Assembly (NCBI GenBank): GCA_016648135.1
Contig: JADDOH010023116.1
Location: 434,001 to 498,000, forward strand
Length of the DNA: 64,000 bases
Source of the DNA: Agrypnia vestita
Lineage: Eukaryota > Arthropoda > Insecta > Trichoptera > Phryganeidae
Direction: 5' to 3'
Positions 1 through 10,794 of the stretch are shown here, in pieces. Made by a program: the position numbers and the translations under genes. The notes below the pieces were generated by a model that ran no database searches, was not told the origin of the DNA, and saw nothing but the letters and a program-made list of their open reading frames with translations. How positions within the stretch are numbered: the stretch's first letter is position 1; each line of letters begins with the position of its first letter.

Positions 1-929
1 ATTTAATTTCAATTTATTTATTTTCAGCCATATTGATATTTGATTAAGGTCATGGTTTAGGTTGGTAATGATTTCTATGTAATTGTCTCCTGATATGTAT
101 ATACTAGTGCACCATCTGCAAATAATCAAATCGGTATTTACTATGACATTCGTTTATAAAAACCATGGCCACAAAAAGGAGGTAATTGAACAAATGTCGA
201 CAAGTCAACTCTCCTGGAGTACCTGGAAAGTACTCCCAGATCTACTAAAATATTTCTAGGCTTTTTATCAAAATGGTTTAGATTAGACTAGTTGTTGTAC
301 TGAAGCATTAATGCTATATACACTATGGATAGCTTTTAAAAATGATAATTCAGTTCCAAAGTTAAGAAGAGTACAATCATCGAATGAGTTGAATTTTTCT
401 AATGAACTTTCTCAAAAATTATCCTTAATGAGGCTCAATTGTCCATTGATTTAAATTCAACTACTACAGTGGATCCAATAAGTAACGAACAGCATGAAGT
501 ACCAGTTCAAGAAGACCTATTACAAAAAGAAATTCATTCTCACTTAAATGAAATCTACTTCAGCAGCTTCAACAAATGATGTTCAAAATTAACTGTCCAC
601 TCAAGCAAAATCATCTGACAATTTATGCCACGTAACAATATTTCTGTTGGCTCCTTTTCACAAATTATTATGTATTATTACAACCGCCAAGGCTATATAT
701 TTAGTTAAAAACAGTGTAATCTGGTCAAAGAAAAAGTAGTAATAGGTACTATGCGTAAAAGGGCGTAGGTATATTCCTTCTGGCAAGTTCTATAATGGCA
801 GTTAAAGAAGCAGAAATGGAAGACAAGGAAGAGAAAAACAATTTAGAAAAGATAGAATGAAAAAAGCTGGCAGTTTGAACAAAAGAAAGAAAAAAAATTC
901 TTCTGGAATGTGTCTTCTGGGGTATTATG
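1..929. other. no gene recognised; decayed sequence
   Basis: AT-rich with short open frames only. 440-600 and 770-900 have a coding-like feel (Lys/Glu-rich pieces) but are full of stops and match no family I can name; probably transposon debris. Confidence 0.4.
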
Positions 930-1095
930 GCATGTTTTTACGATATTTCGGATCCCGTTGCAGGGTCCGTCATCAGAGCTGATGTGTTGGGGTTGTGGTA
1001 TCACAACAATACATCAGTTCTGATAGACCCTACAATGGGATTCGAAACGTCGTCCAAAAAGGCACAGTACTCCAGAAGATTCTGAGCGGTCGTGA
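930..1095. repeat. foldback repeat, family A copy 1
   Basis: Imperfect inverted repeat: the segment around CCCGTTGCAGGGTCCGTCAT is mirrored by ATCAG..GACCCTACAATGGGATTCG about 60 bp on, with a short loop. Related to 1395-1605 and 50290-50475, which share the GGACCC-CATTGCAGGGTCC-type core and ..AGAAGATTC ends. No coding capacity; open frames here are spurious. Confidence 0.55.
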
Positions 1096-1394
1096 AAACC
1101 TAAGAACCTCTTAAAAAAAGCTTAACAAATGAGGAACAGTTGATGAATTTATCAAATCAAGACCTTCAGAAAATGAAGAATTAGAAAGAGGTTCAAAATA
1201 AGGATTCAAAAGCAGTGAAAATATTGTAGGTATCGTTTTGCGTTGGAAGACAATGATAACGATTGTGAAATAAGTTATCTCAGGAAAGAAGAGTAGTACA
1301 TTTGTTATGCCACAAATACCTAACCATGTGTCTGTATAATGCTATTTACCTGCTTTCGCAAAAGGGACGAATAGACAAAATTCTTTCTAAAAAT

Positions 1395-1605
1395 GTTCTC
1401 AGGTTTTCACAACCATTCAGAATCTTCTCCGTGTGGTTTTTTGAGATATTCTGCCATGTATATATGACCTCTCTGGCCAACTTTTTGGATCCACTCCCTG
1501 CAATGGTATCCAAAGTGTCGTCCAGAGAGATCAGATACACACAATATAATATCCCAGAAAACTACACACAGAAAATTCTTTCTTATCTTCTCGAATTGAT
1601 CTGTC
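1395..1605. repeat. foldback repeat, family A copy 2
   Basis: Left arm CCGTGTGGTTTTTTGAGATA… and right arm …AATATCCCAGAAAACTACAC are reverse complements over about 75 bp around a centre near 1500. The interior ATATTCTGCCATGTATAT…GACCTCTCTGGCC is also found at 50343-50385. A foldback-type MITE; both strands give false open frames. Confidence 0.65.
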
Positions 1606-2464
1606 CGGGTATAGTATGGCATGATAAGTTACTTCATTCTTTAGCTATAGGCATGACAAGATTATAATTATAATAAAACTCATAATTTTCCTACAGTTAC
1701 TTACCTATCTTGTTTTATTTTTATTCAAAATATTAAGAAACCTTATAAAAACTGAAATGGCCAGAACTAGCAACTAGTAAAAGTAAACAGAACTGGCACA
1801 TTTAAACAAATTTCGATTTTGATGTTTTTATTTTAAATAGTATTAAATTTTATATGCTTGTTTTCTACATTTTCAAAAAAGTAATTATTGTGCTATACAG
1901 GGAAATTTAAAAAAAATTGTTTTGACTAGTAGTGCACAGTTGGCAAAAAATATCTAAAAGTGGCCAAAACCGGCCCATCAACCTAACCCTAATTCCTTTT
2001 TGAAAATAGGCTGGCAGCTTAGGTTTGGGACCAGACTTATCAATGAGAGAAAGAAATTCACAAAACCTATTGTGACTTAAATCAACCATGTACAAGCTAT
2101 ATTTCCTGAACTAAACTGATACAGGATAATCGTATTTAAAAAAATTGATATTACTTTATTTCATTAAACTGAAATAAATCGCAATGCGAAGCTAAACATT
2201 TAATTGAACTTTATAATAGTAAGTACCTGCTTCTTTTTATCTTTCTTTTAATTTACTTTTTTTTTAAATTTAATTTAATTTATTTCTTGGCTTATATGTA
2301 CAAGGGCGGATCCAGCTTTGGCGCCAGGGGGGGGTCACATAGTCGTGGTCAAGTCACAAGAAGTTATAATTTAATATTGATAATAATAGATACTTACAAG
2401 TAAAACGTAGGTATTTTATTAATAAATGTAAGTACCTACTGTACTTAAAAATACCTACCTATAT

Positions 2465-2989
2465 TTAAATAACAAAATCAAATTTTCTTTTACGTCTTCT
2501 CCCGAAACGCGTTATCACTTCATCTACTCCAATGGGTACGTTTTTATGGACGTGGAGAAGTGGCAGTCCGGTTAGACGTTCTTCAACCATTGAAACTCTT
2601 AGCCACGATTTGATTCTTCGCAACGTAGAGAAAGATCTTTCCGCTGTCGCTACATTAACAGCTAGTGTAGCCATAATACATAAAAAATTTCTTATATTAG
2701 GATACATCTCAATATCGCAATTTAAAATGAGGTCGAAAATCGACTGCGGTATGTCCTGACTCCGCTGCCACTTCACCATCCACAGCCGATATTCGTTTAC
2801 AACGACAGAAACTGGAGTATTATCTAGTAACAATGTATAATCGGTTGCTAGTTGTTTCACAGTTTCAATGTCTTGATTACTATATTCGCTTTTTGGCATG
2901 AAAACGCTTAGTTGAAACAAATTAAGTATTTCAAGAGACAGACGGTCCTGTAGGTCATTTATTATTGAATCCAGAAGATGGATGTATAT
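2465..2989 (-). pseudogene. hAT transposase C-terminal part (hATC dimerisation domain)
   Basis: The open frame reads IHLLDSIINDLQDRLSLEIL, then LSVFMPKSEYS and the hATC signature NFLCIMATLAVNVATAERSF with STLRRIKSWLR and MVEERLTGLPLLHVH. The acidic/Arg ERSFS…LR motif is typical of hAT dimerisation domains. It continues, across the inserted element, from the piece at 5144-5414. Confidence 0.85.
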
Positions 2990-5143
2990 TAATTAATTAG
3001 GGTGTCCTGTCCACGTATGAGAAAAAAAAATTTGAGTTACACAATCACAAGAGGTATCAAAATTTGCGTAATTTTACACAAATTGCGAAAAAGGTAACAA
3101 AAAATAGAATTGTTTGTCATCTTGAGAGCTCTACCGAGCTTTGAAGTTTTGTAAATTTTACGTTTTTATAGAGTTAAACCGTTTGCCTAAAATAATAAAA
3201 AAAAACATGTTTAAAAGGTATTTTAGTATTGAAATGAATGAAACAAAGCACAAGAAAATAAAATAAACAAAATATAGAGTATAATCAATAACAAAAACTA
3301 AAAATAAAGTTATTTTGTGTCCAAAATTTGGCATTTCTGCTCGAGATTGCATCCTGGTTCTAATATAGCCATATTTAGAAGTAACGTCAGTTACACTTTG
3401 TGAGGCGTCTGTTATATTCTCTAGGACCCGAAGTGCAACCATCTAAGGTCAAGAATAAATGACGAAGAGGTAATTCATTGACATGAAGCATACAAACACA
3501 CCGTTGTAACGGTCTCTGAAAATACTCCTCTAAATATTGAATCACGCCACCCTTCCAATCGGTGTTAGTTGCAGTTCCGTCACCTTCAACGCAAATCACG
3601 TCATCTTAATTCCAACCTCGACCCTCTACTAAAGTTGTGATCGAAGTAAGAATTTCCTTTGCAGTGCTACGTCTTTCGGTATTGTATGTCCCCAAATAAA
3701 TTTATCCAGGCTGTGCTAAAATTGAGATGTGGTCTTCTAAAACTTCTTTGCGATGGTCTTTTCGTCCATCAAAGTAAATGCTTTTTATAACAATACCTCC
3801 AATATCTATTGAAGCTTCCGGGCTTTAGATACATCTCTGTAGATCTTATTTTTATCAATAACCAGAGTTAAATCTTCGGTAGAAACCAAGCCGACGTCAG
3901 TCAAAACCGCAGAAGCAACAGCAGCAGCAGATTGCGTGGATAAACCGTATCTATCACAGATTTTAGCAACTGTCGGCAAAGGCAATGTATTCCAATTCGC
4001 CGTTGAATTCAATGGTGTCTCTGTCGAGGGTGAGTTTGTCGGGGATGCCTCTGTTATCGGATACGTTTCTGGGGAAGATTCACGCACTGAATCTTCATCA
4101 CAATTTGCTGAGACAGAATCGGTTTCTTGAGTAAAACACGACTTTTTTTACCCTTATTGACTCTAAAATTTATCTCTGCTATCGTTTAATTAATCTAGCC
4201 GTTTCTCTTTTATAACCATTTCCTATCATTTATTTGATCCAATAAAAACTTCTCTCATTGATGTAAACTTTCTTAGGTTTTAGACACGAACAAGATTCAA
4301 ATGAAGTGCATTTACAAGCGGAAACCTCAAAAAGTTTCTCAGATGACTAAAAAACATTTCAATTTATTTTCAAAACTATCATTTCGTTTGTTTTTGGGGT
4401 ATCTTTTCAAATTGAGATACTTTTCGAAATTGGATTTCACTAATTAAATAACTCGTTCCTTAGTTGCAACTGGGATCGAAGTTTTGGTCCAAATATTATT
4501 GATCCTTCGGATACAATCACGTATATATCTGATTTGGATGGATATTTTCAATTATAACTGAATTTCAGGTCATTCTTGACAAATAAAATAAATTAAATGA
4601 CGCCCCTTATAGTTGGTAGCTGCTGATTGTCAAGTTTTTTGTATGGTCCGAACATAGCAAAAGTAGTCTGACTACGCCTCGAGCTTCTTATTTAAAAATC
4701 ACAAAATCCGCTTTTACTACTGTAACAATCGCCATGGTACTTTTATGGCATAAAAATTATTTTGGCTACGAAGAAAACACTCGCGAGTCAAGTCAAGAAA
4801 GTCCTCAAAACAAGTTCAAACTTGAGGGTATTTGCAGGTTGAAACCCAACAAATTCGAAGTTGCTGGTAACGTGTTGTTGCATGCAAATCGAAACGTCGT
4901 GTATGATTTACACCTAAATAGAATAAAAAGTAAATATTTTTTTGTATTTAGTTCAGGAGCCAAAATTGAGGATAGCGAAATATCACCATAAAAATGTCAA
5001 TTTTTCAAAACTTTGTAGATAGTTAGAACCCTAAAGATATAGTTTATTTTATTTTTATTATTTTGGTAATCTACGCTCAATTACGCAAGTTTTGAGAGGT
5101 CTTGTGTTAAGATAAGCCAAAAAAAATTTATCGGAACAGCCTA
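2990..5143 (-). mobile_element. second transposon nested in the hAT, 8-bp TSD
   Basis: Flanked by exact copies of ATGTATAT (2982-2989 and 5144-5151). Termini are weakly inverted: …TAGGGTGTCC at 2998 against a right end reading TAGGCTGTTCC on the other strand. It carries minus-strand remnants of one protein (3387-4087). The exact left boundary could be 2990 or 2998, because TAATTAAT precedes the shared TAGG. Confidence 0.7.
3387..4087 (-). pseudogene. broken transposon protein of unnamed arthropod family
   Basis: N-terminal piece (4087-3806) contains LPTVAKICDRYGLSTQSAAA and AVASAVLTDVGLV…DKNKIYRD. The middle reads YFDGRKDHRKEV then a stop, then YLGTYNTERRSTAKEIL. The C-terminal piece (3599-3387) reads ICVEGDGTATNTDWKGG, EEYFQRPLQRCVCMLHVNEL and PLRHLF. 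I recall the GDGTxxNTxxKGGVI…LHxNELPLRHLF pattern from many unannotated arthropod transposon-like proteins with no established name. At least one stop and a frame change make it non-functional. Confidence 0.6.
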
Positions 5144-5414
5144 ATGTATATGGCTCTGCGGAAATACTCTTCATCAGATTGAGCAGGTTGGTTATTGGCC
5201 CTATGTATTTGTCTTGACACTATTCTGGGACATTTAATTTCTATATCTAGCTGCTCAGCTACTTCTTTAGCCTCTTCAAAAAGCTGTCGGTAAATTACGT
5301 CCGCATTTTCTCTTTTCTTTTGTAGAACACTTATAGTATCATTAATAGCGTCCGCAGCTTTTTTTAAATCAATCGAGTTCGATTGCAGTATTCTGCTTAA
5401 AGATACAGTAGTAC
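5144..5414 (-). pseudogene. hAT transposase middle part
   Basis: Starts at an acceptor TTTTTATTTTTCAG (5415-5416 on the minus strand) and encodes a coiled segment VSLSRILQSNSIDLKKAADA, LFEEAKEVAEQLDIEIKCPR, then RQIHRANNQPAQSDEEYFRR ending AIYI. This is the conserved middle of the 52-kDa-repressor-like hAT transposases. The frame runs directly into IHLLDSI at 2989 once the insert is removed. Confidence 0.8.
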
Positions 5415-5884
5415 CTGAAAAATAAAAAAGTTAGTAAGTGACTGAATGTGAGTATGAGTATTTTAATTAGTGGTCCACCTAGGTCCTGGACCCAGCCCAG
5501 GGGGGGGTCATGACCCCCATGACCCCCCCCCTGGATCCGCGCTTGATCCCACAGGGATTAATTAGGATTAAAAATTATTTCTTTTACTAAATTATAGTTT
5601 TCTACATACCTACTTTCTCTTATCTCATTATTCCTATTCCTTTATACATTTGTAAACTTTTTTATATCTTAAAACGACGGCTATAACAAATATATGAATA
5701 ATTCAATATGACGTTAATAAAGTTAATTGTTTTTTTTTTCATTTCTTTTGACTTTGCTTTTTCATGTGTATTAATTAAATAATGCCTAAGATTTGTGTGT
5801 ATTGTCGTAATAGGTTAATGTCACATTTTACAGATATCTATGAAAATATATAAAATAGATTTAGAAAAAACTAACCCATAAAAA

Positions 5885-6270
5885 ACAAGTTTTTATTATA
5901 CTCCCTTTCTCATTTCCTAGTTAAAACAGGCTTAGCTCTTACCCTACGCGTTAAGCTCGAGTCGAGCGATCTACAAAATTGAGTAATAAAATGTTTCGAA
6001 AAATTCAAAATTATACTATAATTATTAATTTTTTTAACGAAAATTTGTTAGATCATTTTTATCATCACCGTGAGTCTGCCTGCAAAGTTTCAGCTCGATT
6101 CGATCACGGGAAAAGGGTTAAAAATTGATCCAAAGTTTTTTCGTCAGGCAAGCAAGCAGACGCTACGAGTTAAAAGAAAGGGAGTAAAAAACTAACCCAT
6201 AAAAACCAAGTTTTTATTATACTCCCTTTCTTTGTAAATTAAGTTTACCATAATGTAATTAAATAATTGA
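5885..6270 (+). repeat. MITE family B, rearranged copy
   Basis: ACTAACCCATAAAAA…TTTTTATTATACTCCCTTTCT occurs twice (5872-5912 and 6188-6232). Between them lies …TCGATCACGGGAAAAGGGTT and AAGCAGACGCTACGAGTTAA, the right half of the family as seen complete at 42317-42831. The part right of 6220 matches the left half (to about 6345). Two half-elements are thus joined in the wrong order. Confidence 0.6.
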
Positions 6271-6455
6271 TTGACTGAAAATGAAACATGTCTAGAAAAA
6301 TATCTATGTCAAAAATCTCTAAAAATATGTCTTTATCTCCATTTGAATTTTCTTTTCGTTTTTTTCCTCTTACATTCCTTTTGGCGAATGAAAATCTTAA
6401 TAATTAAAGACGAATTAAAACATATAACATAACACTAAACTTACAGGAATTTAAT

Positions 6456-8817
6456 CAATCATCAATATATATATAAAAAGAAACCCGTGTTTCCCTATCC
6501 GCCAAGTTTTCTTCACAACCAGATACTATCAACCCCTGGTGGTTATGGTGGTGGATAGCCCTTGGTATCCCATTGAAAATGTGCGAGTTTGGTGGGGGTG
6601 GCTGAGCCTGAGTGGGAGTGGGGGATGAAAATGTGCATTCTAGCATATTGTTTTGTTGTGGGAAGGCTGCAAATACTTCAGATTGTTCCAGAATGGGCCC
6701 GCCGACTGTGTCGGTAAGCCTAGAAGGTTCCGGAAAAATCCTCTCTAGAAAGTTCTGGAAGGAGAACGTTCTAGAAAATACCCAAAAGTTCTATAAGGTT
6801 CCGATCTAAGTGGCGAAGCTTGCCGGTGAGTCAAGAATGTTTCAGAATGTCCAGTAAAGCTCTAGAAAGTTCTGGAAGGGGAGTGTTCTAAAAGATTCCC
6901 GAAAATTCTATAAGGCTCCAAACTAAGAGGTGAGTCGAGAAGGTTCTAGAACGTTTGATAAAGGTTTATAAAATTCTGGTGGCGGAGTGTGTCTGTGATT
7001 CTATAAGGTTCCAGACTGTTCAATAAAGTTCAAGAATGTTCTGGATGGAGAACATTCTAGAAGATTCATGAAAGTTTTATAACGTTCCAAATAGCATGGC
7101 GGAGTGTGTCTGTGAGTCTAGAAGGTTCCAGAATGTTCGATAAAGCTCTAGAAAGTTCTGGAAGAAGAACATTCTAGAAGATTATTAAAAGTTCTATAAG
7201 GTTCCTAAGTGAGTAGCGGAGTGTGTTGGTGTGTCCAGAAGGTTCCAGAACGTTCATGAAGGTTTTCGAATGCTTTACAAGTTTCTGGAAGTAGAAAGTT
7301 TAAGAACATTCTATAAGGTTCCAAACTGAATGGCGGAGTGTGCCGGTGAGTCTAGATGATTCTAGAATGTTCGACAATGCTTTATAAAATTCTGGATGGA
7401 TTCCCGAAAGTTCTATATGGTCACATATTGAGTGGAAAGGTGTGTCAGTGAGTCTAGAACAGAAAGTTCGTGATGTTTCTCGAATGCTTTAGAAGATTCG
7501 GGAAAAAAACATTCGAGAAGGTTCTATAAGGTTCCAAACTGACTGGTGGAGTGTATCGGTGAGTCTAGAAGATTTCAGAACATTCGATAAAGCTGTAGAA
7601 AGTTCTGGAAGGAGAACATTCTAGAATATTACCAAAAAATCTATAAGGTTCTAAATTGAGTGCGGAGTGTGTCAGCGAGACTAGACGATTCCAGAACATT
7701 CGATAAAGCTCTAGAAAGTTCTGGAAGGAGAACGTTCTAGAAGATTAACGAAAATTCTATAAGGTTCCAGACAAAGTGACAAAGTGTATCTGTGACTCTA
7801 TGAGGTTCCAGAACATTTGATAAAGTTCTAGAATGTTCTGGACGGAGAACGTTGTAGTACATCTTTATTCTTCTAAAGAATGTTCTCTTACGTTCCAAAC
7901 AGTGTGGTGGAGAGTGACTGTGAGTCTAGAAGATTCCAGAACGTTCATAATGGTTCTCGAATGCTTTAGAAAATTCTAGAAAGACATAGTTCAAGAAGGT
8001 TCTAAAAGGTTCCAAACAGAGTGGCGGAGTATGTCAGTGAACCTAGAAGGTTCTAAAACGTTCGGTAAAGCTCTAAAAATTTCTGGAAGGAGAACGTTCT
8101 AGAAGATTCCTAAAGGTTCTATAAGGTTCCAAACTGAGTGGCGGAGTATGTCGGTGAGCCTAGAAGGTTCCAGAACGTTCATTAAGGTTCTCAAATGCTT
8201 TAGAAGGTTCTGGAAGGAGAAAGTTTAAAAAGGTTTTATAAGGTTCCAAATCGAGTGGCCGAGTTCATCGGTGAATCTAGAAGTTTCCAGAAGATTAAGA
8301 GAAGGTTCCAGAATGCTCTAGAATGTTCTGGATGGAGAAAGTTTCAGAAAGTTCTATAAGGTTCCAGACTGAGTTGCAGAATGTGTCAGCGAGTTTTAAA
8401 GGTTCCAGAAAGTTCTAGAGGGTTCGAGAATGCTCTAAAAAGTTCTGGAAGGAGAAAGTTCTACAAGCTATCAGAAAGATCTATAAGGTTCCAAACTGAG
8501 TGGGGGGGAGTGCGTCGGTGGGTCTAGAGGTTCCAGAAAGAATTTTAATGCTTTAAAAGGTTCTGGAAAGGGAAAGTTCTAGAAGATTCCAGGAAGTTCT
8601 ATAAGATTTCGGAATGCTCTAGAAAGTTTTGGAAAGTTCTCTCTAGAGTGTTATGATTGTGCGCTAACATATCTGTTGATATTTTGGAAAAGCTATGACG
8701 GTCCAGCAAGGCAATCCAATCACAGGTGCCAGCACAGAAACCAGCAAAAAAGAGACGTCAACACAATTCTATGCTTACCGAATTATGGTCCCGAGCGAAG
8801 CCGGGTCAACCAGCTAG
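6456..8817 (+). mobile_element. non-autonomous Helitron carrying an internal tandem array
   Basis: The 3' end is diagnostic: CCCGAGCGAAGCCGGG (8791-8806) can form a short stem with a GAA loop, followed after a short spacer by CTAG (8814-8817) and a host T, the standard Helitron end and very like ends known in moths and aphids. The 5' end is less certain; TC-AATATATATATAAAAAG near 6460, followed by CCCGTGTTTCCC, resembles Helitron starts. No Rep/helicase coding is present. Most of the body is the array at 6660-8650. Confidence 0.72.
6660..8650 (+). repeat. ~113-bp tandem array (about 17 units) rich in heat-shock-element motifs
   Basis: Marker TCTATAAGGTTCC recurs near 6789, 6908, 7001, 7076, 7191, 7309, 7410, 7522, 7638, 7754, 7998, 8115, 8234, 8349, 8478 and 8600, an average step of about 113 bp. 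A typical unit holds TTCCAGAACGTTC, then GAAAGTTCTGGAA, then GAACGTTCTAGAAGATTC, and ends GAGTGGCGGAGTGTGTCGGT. The three motifs are uninterrupted nGAAnnTTCn pentamer runs of 3, 3 and 4 pentamers, the binding pattern of heat shock factor. Units are diverged, so not all keep all three sites. Confidence 0.85.
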
Positions 8818-9114
8818 TGTATTTCTAAAATGTCCGATGTTTTGAGCTTTGATAAGACACTTCATGCTTTGAAGATTAAATTCTAAAAACATTTGTCAGT
8901 CAAAATCAAGATTTTGATAGATTCAATTATCAGCAATATCGTTCCTTATGAATTTCCAGCGTCAAATGATTTAAAATAGTCTGAATCAGATTTGAGTAGG
9001 TAATGTAGCAGAAATCTAAAGAATTTTTATTTTTTATTTATTTCTTTCTTTTAAATTTATTTTTACATACAAATCATATGATATAAAAAAATTATACAAA
9101 GAAATCAAATAAAT
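8818..9114. other. no feature seen
   Basis: AT-rich DNA between the Helitron end and MITE family B, with no coding, TIR or tandem structure. Confidence 0.4.
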
Positions 9115-9390
9115 TATTATTTGATTTCTTTCCAAAAAAAACGAATTTTGCTGTTATCTGTGAACCAATTGTCATAAAGAAATTCTTAGTGAAGTACTTA
9201 CCTATTATACCGACGGAGTAATTCAAAATTTAAATATTCCGTGACGTCATCAGGCCGCCGCAAACTTTTTTGTAATGATTCCATTATTTTTTATATAAAA
9301 ATAATATAGATTATTTTTATCGTCGCCACGAGTCTGTTTGCAAAGTTTCAGATCGACAACAGCGGATCACGGGAAAAGGGTTTGTAACGG
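9115..9390 (+). repeat. MITE family B, partial copy
   Basis: TTATACCGACGGAGTAATTC, …AATATTCCGTGACGTCATC…, ATCGTCGCCACGAGTCTGTT and GGATCACGGGAAAAGGGTTT match, on the opposite strand, the element at 42317-42831. It breaks off after AAAGGGTT, where a GC-rich segment begins. Confidence 0.6.
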
Positions 9391-9600
9391 GAAGGATGAA
9401 TGATGGCCCTGAAAAGGGCCTTTTCAAAGAAGATGGCATTGTCGAGTTCCATGGCTCGCTGCGGTCGCCGATCAAGGCGGACCTGTGACGTCATCCTATT
9501 CACGGGCGACCGGGCAGGACGCCGGTGCGTCATCACCACCCTGAGGACCGTAAAGACGGTAAACGGCGGTAAAAGACGGTAGACGGCTTTGATAAATTTG
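9391..9600 (+). other. GC-rich segment of unknown origin
   Basis: Base composition jumps well above the surroundings. It contains GGCCCTGAAAAGGGCC (a near-palindrome), TGACGTCATCC and, at the end, the short tandem motif GACGGTAAACGGCGGTAAAAG-like (a GACGGTA repeat). Short open frames exist on both strands but match no protein I know. It is probably part of a transposon joined to MITE family B. Confidence 0.35.
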
Positions 9601-9659
9601 TGAACAAATTTATGTATGAAAATTTATAAAAATAAAATGGTTGTGACATGTTTTTGATT

Positions 9660-10120
9660 ATTACATATTATTGTAAGAACCTAAATATTGACATATATTT
9701 ATGTATTTTGTCACGTGTTTATTTTTAATAAACGAGAAAATCGCTGTTGCGATAGACCGGGGTGGTGTGAGTGTAGCCAACTGTATGGCGTAAAGACAGA
9801 TTTGAGAAATATTGTTGAATATTTCCGAGTGACGGCCAAATGTATGGCGGAAATACAGATACAGGAAATATTATTTCCTACTAATGTATGTCCTATGTAT
9901 GTATGGCTAACTGTATGTCCTGACAGATAGAATTATGAAATATTGTTTAACATTTCAACATATGGTATGCGAAGGAAAATCGGGCTGCAGACCGATTGAT
10001 TCCGACAAGTCACGAAGCTTTGTCTTGTCCGATCTCGGAGAAATCTACAGATAACTGACAGTGTTTTATAGGCTTAGCGTCCCGGGCGCGACAGCTACCG
10101 AAAAACGGTATTTATACTAA
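9660..10120 (+). other. unidentified mosaic segment, possibly LTR-derived
   Basis: Contains repeated words (GTATGGC…AAATACAGAT…GAAATATT at 9783, 9840 and 9905), a short inverted pair CGACAAGTCACGAAGCTTTGTCTTGTCCG near 9997, and a GC-rich end CGTCCCGGGCGCGACAG. No protein or clear terminal repeat could be defined. Confidence 0.25.
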
Positions 10121-10654
10121 CAAATACGACCAAAAACTAATTTTCATATATTTACGAAAAACGGGAGTTTTTTTCAATGAAATTGGTATCAAACCATAAT
10201 ATTTTTGCTAAAAAAAGTAATTTAGACTAAAATCTGAAAGAAAATCATGCAAATAAAAAGTAAAATTTTTCACATTTTTTACGTAATCGCTATCAGCAGT
10301 AATCCGATGACAATAAGGGTCATTTTTAAGTCAAACTTCAAAACTGTCCTACGAACGCTACAGCGGTCGGATCGACTTGAAATCTTTTTTATTGTATTCT
10401 TTATGTGAGGATCTATCTATTTTACATATTTTTACATACATACATTGTCAGGGGCGCACCTTAAAAATAAATGAAAATTAATTTTTTGCGACCCACTTCG
10501 AAATATTTATAAGTGACTGAAACTATATTGTATATGACTGAAACTGATATCAAAAGTTACGCCCGTGTGGGTTCTTTGTAAATTGTGTTGGCAAAAATGT
10601 ATAAGCCATAGTTTACGATTTTGACAAATTTAATTGTGAAATTTTAACAATAGG

Positions 10655-10735
10655 GACAGGGTTAAAAGCGATCCAAAGTTTTTTCGTCAGACAATCAAAC
10701 AGACGCTACGAGTTAAAAGGGAGAAAAATTAAATT
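10655..10735 (+). repeat. MITE family B, right-end fragment
   Basis: GGGTTAAAAGCGATCCAAAG, TTTTTCGTCAGACAATC and AGACGCTACGAGTTAAAAGG match the right half of family B seen at 6110-6185 and, reversed, at 42325-42410. Confidence 0.65.
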
Positions 10736-10794
10736 ATATTTCGTATCTCAGTATGAATGGTGTGGGATAATGTTCAATTCAATTCATCATTTTT

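Larger units (their letters stand above)
2301..5545 (-). mobile_element. hAT-family transposon relic, internally deleted and interrupted
   Basis: Ends are inverted: CAAGGGCGGATCCAG at 2301-2315 and CTGGATCCGCGCTTG at 5531-5545 (13 of 15 match), each next to a long G or C run, as in arthropod hAT elements of the 52-kDa-repressor/ZMYM1-like group. Minus-strand transposase pieces lie at 5144-5414 and 2465-2989. The N-terminal half of the transposase is missing, so the copy is dead. No matching 8-bp target duplication is visible at the outer ends. Confidence 0.7.

Noticed and set aside
1302..1667. 121-codon + strand open frame
   Set aside because: Lies over a foldback repeat; the opposite strand is equally open and no protein family fits.
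4734..4991. 85-codon + strand open frame (MVLLWHKNYFGYEENTRE)
   Set aside because: Inside the nested transposon whose known coding is on the minus strand; no family match and no splice or start context.
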